Assembly: GCF_963675165.1 (NCBI RefSeq)
Contig: NC_087391.1
Location: 1,383,001 to 1,447,000, forward strand
Direction: 5' to 3'
Origin: Halichondria panicea
Taxonomy: Eukaryota > Porifera > Demospongiae > Suberitida > Halichondriidae
DNA: 64,000 nucleotides
The position numbers and the translations under genes were made by a program. Of this stretch, positions 58,023-64,000 are shown piece by piece. Below the pieces are notes generated by a model. It made no database searches and was not told where the DNA came from. It saw only the letters and a program-made list of their open reading frames with translations. The first letter of the stretch is position 1. Each line of letters starts with the position of its first letter.

Positions 58023-59978
58023 ATGGAGTTCTATTATTATCTCCTAATGTTAACACTTTCCTCCCATCTTATGATTGCTACTGCTAATTCTGTAACAGTA
58101 GAAGCAAACACTGAAGCAGTGGATAACAATACTTGCTGGACAAAGATACAAATACCCTGTGAAACTTCATCAACCACACAAACTGGTTTAATAAAAGATC
58201 TCAGCTCAAAGGAGTCTATTAGTTCAACAGTGATCGAAGATCATGACTTGGATTGTTATCCTTGGATGTTTCGTAATTCAACAAATGGAAAATGTGAATG
58301 TAGTAACATTCCACGTCACTCTGTACTATGTGATGTTGAAATCAGCAGGACATCCATTCTTGATTGTTATTGTATGACTTACGATAGTGAGAGCAATGAA
58401 ACTCAATTAGGAAGATGTGTGTATGGTTGCGGACATAAAACGGACACAGTCTTTTATACACTTCCAAATAACACAGACGATCTTAATTCATACTCTTGTG
58501 GAAATATGAACCGCGATTCAACACTGTGTGGGCAGTGTCTACCAGGATATTCACCACTCTTGTACTCGTATGAAATGAAATGCATGAACTGCACGGGAGA
58601 GAACATGACCTACAACTGGATCAAGTATATAGCAGTTGCTTACATTCCTTTAACATTCTTCTTTTTATTCGTCGTAATCTTTAAATTTAACGGAGTTTCG
58701 CCAATGCTGAAGTTGTTCATTAGTGTGTCCCAGGGAATGTTTTCACCTATTGCTATTAGAGGTTATTATTCTGTTATTTCAGGGAAAGAGTCTTATATTG
58801 AACATTTAGTTAATGCTATAGGCTGCTTTTATGGTGTCTTGAATTTGGATTTCTTTCGTGCTGTCATTCCACCTATTTGTGCAACGGACATCAGTCAAAT
58901 ACAAGTGTTTGCTTTGGACTATGCGATTGCCTTTTATCCATTGGTACTGGTTATTCTGACTTACTTTCTCATTAGTTTGCATAGCCGTGATGTACGTATA
59001 GTTGTTTGGTTGTGGAGACCTTTTCATAAGGTTTTCACTTTAGTTGGTCAAAACTGGGATATGAAAGGGTCGATTGTGAATGCTTTTGCTACCTTTTTTT
59101 TACTTTCCTATTTAAAAATTCTCAACGCTACTGTTGATTTACTAGTGTTCAATGAAATGTATGTACTGAAGGCAAACAGCAAAGAATATGTTATAAAGAA
59201 TGTCCTTTACTATGATGCGACAGTGGAATACTTCGAACCTAAACATCTTCCGTACGCAATAGTAGCTTTGTTTGTCGGAGTTTTCATTGTAATATTTCCT
59301 ATAGTGTTTCTGATTGTATATCCGATGAAATGGGTCCAAAAATGTCTCAATGCTTTGAAAATTCAGCGTCAACACCTTGACATGTTTGTCAACTGCTACC
59401 AAGGTTACTACAAGGATGGAACGAATGGTACCAGAGATTATCGATGGTTTTCTGTGGCATACTTTATTCTTCAACTGATTTTGTTTGTACTATTCACATT
59501 CTCGCAAAGTATCTATTATTTTTCCATCGGAGTGATATTCAATATTACCCTCATGTTTATGCAACTTTCGTTACGACCATACAAGGAAGAATTCAAAGTG
59601 TATAACATAACTGATGCCTTCATGCTACTGATTTTTAGTGGAATGTTCATTATGATAATTGCAGGAGATGAAGCTGGCATCAAAGCTTCCTACTTCAGGA
59701 AATTTTCTTATTGGATTCTAGGACTCTTTGTAACTGTCCCCTTAATCTACTTTCTTGTAGTAACTATTTGGTGGCTCCTGGTAAAGAAACGACTCAAAAC
59801 TTGTTGCGTAAGCAAACTTCGTAGCTTTCGAGTTACGCCTGAAACTCCACAAATTGAGGAGTCGTTTTCAGATAGTGATATTCCACATCGGTTGGAGAAT
59901 CCATCAGATTATTCATCACAAAATACCCCGCTGATTTCTGCCACTGGAAAAGATGCAAAGTATGGCTCAGTTGCTTGA
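58023..59978 (+). CDS. Array copy 2: intact Cys-rich polytopic membrane protein, unknown function
   Basis: 651 aa in one exon. Signal peptide at about 1-22. An ectodomain at about 23-200 has many Cys and N-glycosylation sequons, with CMTYDSESNETQLGRCVYGC and an EGF-like CGQCLPGYSPLLYSYEMKC. From about 202 there are roughly nine to ten hydrophobic spans (YIAVAYIPLTFFFLFVVIF, ALDYAIAFYPLVLVILTYFL, LPYAIVALFVGVFIVIFPIV, AYFILQLILFVLFTFSQS, MLLIFSGMFIMIIAG). Conserved soluble blocks are VWLWRPFHKVF and LSLRPYKEEF. The polar tail ends PLISATGKDAKYGSVA. I know this only as an uncharacterized family that I recall as expanded in sponges. A receptor or TRP/polycystin-like channel role is a guess. Confidence 0.85.
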   Translation: MEFYYYLLMLTLSSHLMIATANSVTVEANTEAVDNNTCWTKIQIPCETSSTTQTGLIKDLSSKESISSTVIEDHDLDCYPWMFRNSTNGKCECSNIPRHSVLCDVEISRTSILDCYCMTYDSESNETQLGRCVYGCGHKTDTVFYTLPNNTDDLNSYSCGNMNRDSTLCGQCLPGYSPLLYSYEMKCMNCTGENMTYNWIKYIAVAYIPLTFFFLFVVIFKFNGVSPMLKLFISVSQGMFSPIAIRGYYSVISGKESYIEHLVNAIGCFYGVLNLDFFRAVIPPICATDISQIQVFALDYAIAFYPLVLVILTYFLISLHSRDVRIVVWLWRPFHKVFTLVGQNWDMKGSIVNAFATFFLLSYLKILNATVDLLVFNEMYVLKANSKEYVIKNVLYYDATVEYFEPKHLPYAIVALFVGVFIVIFPIVFLIVYPMKWVQKCLNALKIQRQHLDMFVNCYQGYYKDGTNGTRDYRWFSVAYFILQLILFVLFTFSQSIYYFSIGVIFNITLMFMQLSLRPYKEEFKVYNITDAFMLLIFSGMFIMIIAGDEAGIKASYFRKFSYWILGLFVTVPLIYFLVVTIWWLLVKKRLKTCCVSKLRSFRVTPETPQIEESFSDSDIPHRLENPSDYSSQNTPLISATGKDAKYGSVA

Positions 59979-61562
59979 AGTGTCATTCCAGAGCCATGGT
60001 TGCAATGCTAAAGTTGACTGTACTGAAAGTGTATAGCTTTCCTTCACATACGAGTATATAGGTGTTAGTGCACAGTGCACAATATAATTATAGTGGTATA
60101 TAGACAGCATGTAATGTCATAATTATTTTATTCCTAGAGCACTATACAGTGCAAACAAAACCCCCAGTGTTAGTCGATTGAATAGCTTAATAAGTGACAG
60201 AAAATAATTATTGTTACTGCATGACCTAATTCTTTTAGTTTGTTAGGCCTTAATTTAAATTGATGTACAATTCTTGCAACTTTAGTGTTCTACTATACAG
60301 GTAGTTCCACCGGTATTGAGTCTTCATATGGAAACAACAGGGCTCCTCCACATGGTATACATGCATGTATATGGAATGTGCTTGGCTAAGCTAGCACTCG
60401 TGTATAAATGTGTTGACTCATGTACCTTAGATGTAATACTATTGATAATTTATTTTGAATATTCTCGTGCATGTATTTATAGCCTCGTTCCCGATTTAAC
60501 GCGTTAAATTGGAGACAAATCGGGAACAAGGCTAATGCTAATTATTGCTAAAAAAATTGAGATACTCATGTGATACCTCCTCATGTGTGGCGATAACGCG
60601 TTTGTTAGTGAACATCATTAAGTACAATGTATAATCTTAGTAGCACTTAGCGGTTTGACATAATTATATGGCATAATTTGTATAGACGATTCAGAATCCG
60701 CATATAGTAAGACGCTCCATCCCCTCATCTGCATGCTCTTGGTATATACGTCAAGAGACAAATTGATTTAGTACCTCGTATATAGTCTGTCTGAACATAC
60801 TATTAGCAAGATTGTTGAAACCCCTGCATTTCATTTTCAATACTTCATCATGTTCATGTGTATGCAGCTATCAGTATATATAGTGGAGTCCTTGCATGCT
60901 TACATTGTGACATCTTGTAATGGTATACACCATGCAAGAGTAAGAGTGTTGAACTGCTGTAGTAATCGTGGAACCGCATTTGCCTTAACATGCGTCATCA
61001 CTGTCGTCACTATTCAATTAATGAGTGCACAGCATATGGTCTGTGGTTTGTAGCACTGAACTGCGCAATCACAGCATGTGCGGTTTCTGGGAAGTGTTGC
61101 TAACATAACAAATTAGTACTGATTACTATCAAGTGATGACGCAGGAGCAGGCAAATGCTGTTACTAGCAGTTCAACACTCTTACTAAATAACGAATATTT
61201 TACCCCACGAAAATTACCCGCTATATACGGTACACACAATGGAATTTGATCATGTTGCGTAATGTAGCGTAAGGGCATAATTTTGCCCTTAGCTCAGCTA
61301 TAATTGTATTATTCTATTTGGATTTACTCACAAAAGTCTTTCTGTTGACTATACATACAGACGAAAGAAAACAGAGTATTCATAATTAAAATTCCATGCA
61401 ATACATAAAATAAAACATTCTATTATAAATAACATGATATTATTTACTGTTTCACTTTCATCGCCAAAGTAATACATTTAACCGGGTGCATGCTAGTGCT
61501 CTACTAAATAGGCTTACGCTTACCAAAATAGAGAACAAGCTCCCACAGTCTAAGATTTAGAT
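59979..61562. other. Array spacer 2
   Basis: No gene. Matches spacer 1 in blocks but lacks the hAT element and the left arm of the outer element; only a right-arm remnant (61187-61232) remains. Contains a foldback TAGCCTCGTTCCCGATTT...AAATCGGGAACAAGGCTA at about 60481-60535. Its last 310 bp are the copy 3 upstream region. Confidence 0.7.
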
Positions 61563-63517
61563 ATGGAGTTCTATTATTACCTCCTAATGTTAACACTTTT
61601 CTCCCATCTTATGATTGCTACTGCTAATTCTGTAGCAGTAGAAGCAAACACTGAAGCAGTGGATAACAATACTTGCTGGACAAAGATACAAATACCCTGT
61701 GAAACTTCATCAACCACACAGACTGGTTTAATAAAAGATCTCAGCTCAAAGAAGTCTATTTATAGTTCAACAGTGATCGAAGATCATGACTTAGATTGTT
61801 ATCCTTGGATGTTTCGTAATTCAACAAATGGAAAATGTGAATGCAGTAAGATTCCATATCACTCTGTACTATGTGATGTTGAAATCAGCAGGACATCCAT
61901 TCTTGATTGTTATTGTATGACTTACGATAGTGAGAGCAATGAAACTCAATTAGGAAGATGTGTGTATGGTTGCGGACATAAAACGGACACGGTCTTTTAT
62001 ACACTTCCAAATAACACAGACGATCTTAATTCATACTCTTGTGGAAGAATGAACCGCGATTCAACACTGTGTGGGAAATGTCTACCAGGATATTCACCAC
62101 TCTTGTACTCGTATGAAATGAAATGCATGAACTGCACAGGAGAGAACATGATGTACAACTGGATCAAGTACATAGCAATTGCTTACATTCCTTTAACATT
62201 CTTCTTTTTCTTCGTCGTAATCTTTAAATTTAACGGAACTTATCCTTTGCTGAAGTTGTTCATTAGTATTTCCCAAGGAATGTTTTCACCTATAGCGGCA
62301 AGAGGTTTTCTTTCCGTTGTTTCAAGGAAAGCTTATATTGAGAATTTCATTAGAGCTTTAGGTAGCTTTTATGGTATCTGGAATTTGGATTCTTTCGTAC
62401 CGTCATTCCACCTATTTGTGCAACGGACATCAGTCAAATAAATGTGCTTACTTTGGACTATGCTATTGCTTTTTATCCATTGGTATTGGTTATTCTGACT
62501 TACTTTCTCATTAGTTTGCATAGCCGTGATGTACATATAGTTGTTTGGTTGTGGAGACCTTTTCATAAAGTTTTCAGTTTAGTTAGTCAAAGCTGGGATA
62601 CGAAAGGGTCGATTGTGAATGCTTTTGCGACCTTCTTTTTACTCTCCTACTTAAAATTTCTCAACACTACTACTGATTTGCTAATATTTACGAAAATGTA
62701 TGTACTGAAAAACAACAGCAGAGAATATGTTATAAAGAATGTCCTTTACTATGATGCGACAGTGGAATACTTTGGACATAAACATCTTCCGTACGCAATA
62801 GTAGCTTTGTTTGTCGGAGTTTTCATTGTAATACTTCCTATAGTGTTTCTGATTGTATATCCAATGAAATGGTTTCAGAAATGTCTCAATTATTTCAAAG
62901 TTCATTGTCAACACCTTGATATGTTTGTCAACTGCTACCAAGGTTACTACAAGGATGGAACGAATGGTAGCAGAGATTATCAATGGTTTTCTGTGTCATA
63001 CTTTATTCTTCAGCTGATTGCGTTTGTACTATTCACATTCTCGCAAAGTATCTATTGTTTTTCCATTGGAGTGATATTCATAATTACCCTCATGTTTATG
63101 CAACTTTCGTTACGACCATACAAGGAAGAATTCAAAGTGTATAACATAGCTGATGCCTTCATGCTACTAATTATGAGTGGAGTGTTCATTATGATAATTG
63201 CAGGAGATGAAGCTGGCATCAAAGCTTTTTACTTCAGGAAATTTTCTTATTCATTTCTAGCCCTCATTGCAATTGTCCCGATAATCTACTTTCTTGTAGT
63301 AACTATTTGGTGGCTCCTGGTAAAGAAACAACTCAAAACTTGGTGCATCAGCAAATTTCGTAGCTTTCGTGCTCCACCTGAAAATCCACAAATTGATGAG
63401 TCATTTTCAGAGAGTGATATTCCACACCGGTTAGAGAATCCATCAGATTACTCATTACCAAATACTCCGCTGATTTCTGCCACTGGAAAAGATGCAAAGT
63501 ATGGCTCAGTTGCTTGA
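61563..63517 (+). pseudogene. Array copy 3: same family, single frameshift
   Basis: Alignable end to end with copy 2. One missing T at about 62390-62393 (GGATTCTTT versus GGATTTCTTT) shifts the frame after residue 274 and stops at 62441. The second frame, 62444-63517 (357 aa), continues the remaining membrane spans and tail without further damage. Substitutions are spread over the gene and more numerous than between copies 1 and 2, for example in the TYPLLK and FRAPPEN regions. A sequencing error would restore it to a functional gene. Confidence 0.85.
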
Positions 63518-64000
63518 AGTGTCATTCCAGAGCCATGATTGAAAAGCTGACTTAGTATAATAATGTGGTATCCTTACGACATGGAACTAACATTACGATA
63601 AAGATTGTGATTCCGTAAATACTGTACTGTAAGACTGTGATTCCGTAAATACTGTGTTGTGTTAGTTCTAGTGGTTTCATGTTCGTAATTTCTGTACTTT
63701 CTAGTGTATAAATAGCCTGTGTATTTTGTATGTATCAGAGTTCGAATTATTGAAGTTATCTCAGTATATATAAAGGTTACTGGCAGTATATAGTTTTCTT
63801 TCACATACATAGGTTGCATGCAGAAAGTTGTTGTGTACCTCTGTGACATCGTTATTCACTATATATATATTTATAATTATTTATGTAGCTAAATGTACCT
63901 TTGTAAGTTATGATTGTCCCCCTATAATATACAAATGTCAGTGTGTGTAGTACATATATAATTATTGTGTGGGTATTTCAAAGTGAAAGTACTGCACAAA
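63518..64000. other. 3' flank of the array
   Basis: Non-coding, AT-rich. The shared 3' flank breaks off about 25 bp past the stop of copy 3, so the duplicated unit ends here. A 20-bp stretch TGATTCCGTAAATACTGT occurs twice (63609 and 63639). Confidence 0.6.

Overview
This is nuclear DNA from an animal, most likely a sponge (probably a demosponge). Genes are split into many short GT-AG exons. Gene content is metazoan: NVL, RBM25, MIS18BP1, RAD51, RFWD3, GDA, SRD5A1 and a C19orf12-like gene. Spacing is tight (77-500 bp between many neighbours), and introns are rich in microsatellites, minisatellites and foldback elements. The sponge assignment rests mainly on the tandem cysteine-rich multi-membrane-span family at 51.7-63.5 kb, which I associate with sponges from memory; no search was possible.

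Layout. 0.3-14.3 kb (-): NVL in 19 exons, sharing a 77-bp divergent promoter with an intronless FIH-like JmjC gene (14.4-15.9 kb, +). 16.0-18.0 kb (+): steroid 5-alpha-reductase, convergent with RBM25 (18.2-24.8 kb, -, 20 exons). 25.3-27.8 kb (+): F-box/RCC1-repeat gene, convergent with a small putative mitochondrial ribosomal gene (28.0-28.6 kb, -), then a C19orf12-like gene (28.8-29.2 kb, -). 29.7-35.1 kb (-): MIS18BP1/KNL2 with an internal duplication that gives two SANTA domains. It diverges from RAD51 (35.3-39.9 kb, +) across about 150 bp holding an E2F-type site. RAD51 intron 6 carries two tRNA-Phe(GAA) genes plus decayed tRNA pieces. 40.1-41.3 kb (-): aquaglyceroporin. 41.6-45.9 kb (+): RFWD3. 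46.1-51.0 kb (+): guanine deaminase.

51.7-63.5 kb (+) is a tandem array of three copies of a secreted-signal, cysteine-rich, polytopic membrane protein gene. Only the middle copy is intact. A hAT-type transposon with a frameshifted transposase, itself inside an older inverted-repeat element, sits between copies 1 and 2.

A miniature transposon family with CAGAGGAGG termini and perfect 9-bp target-site duplications occurs at 4.1, 36.1 and 45.1 kb, with a related copy at 29.4 kb. Exon coordinates were read by hand from splice sites and frame continuity. For every multi-exon gene the summed exon lengths divide by three and the reading frame carries across all junctions. MIS18BP1, RAD51 and RFWD3 all act in chromosome maintenance, but I see no evidence that their proximity is more than chance or shared S-phase promoters.
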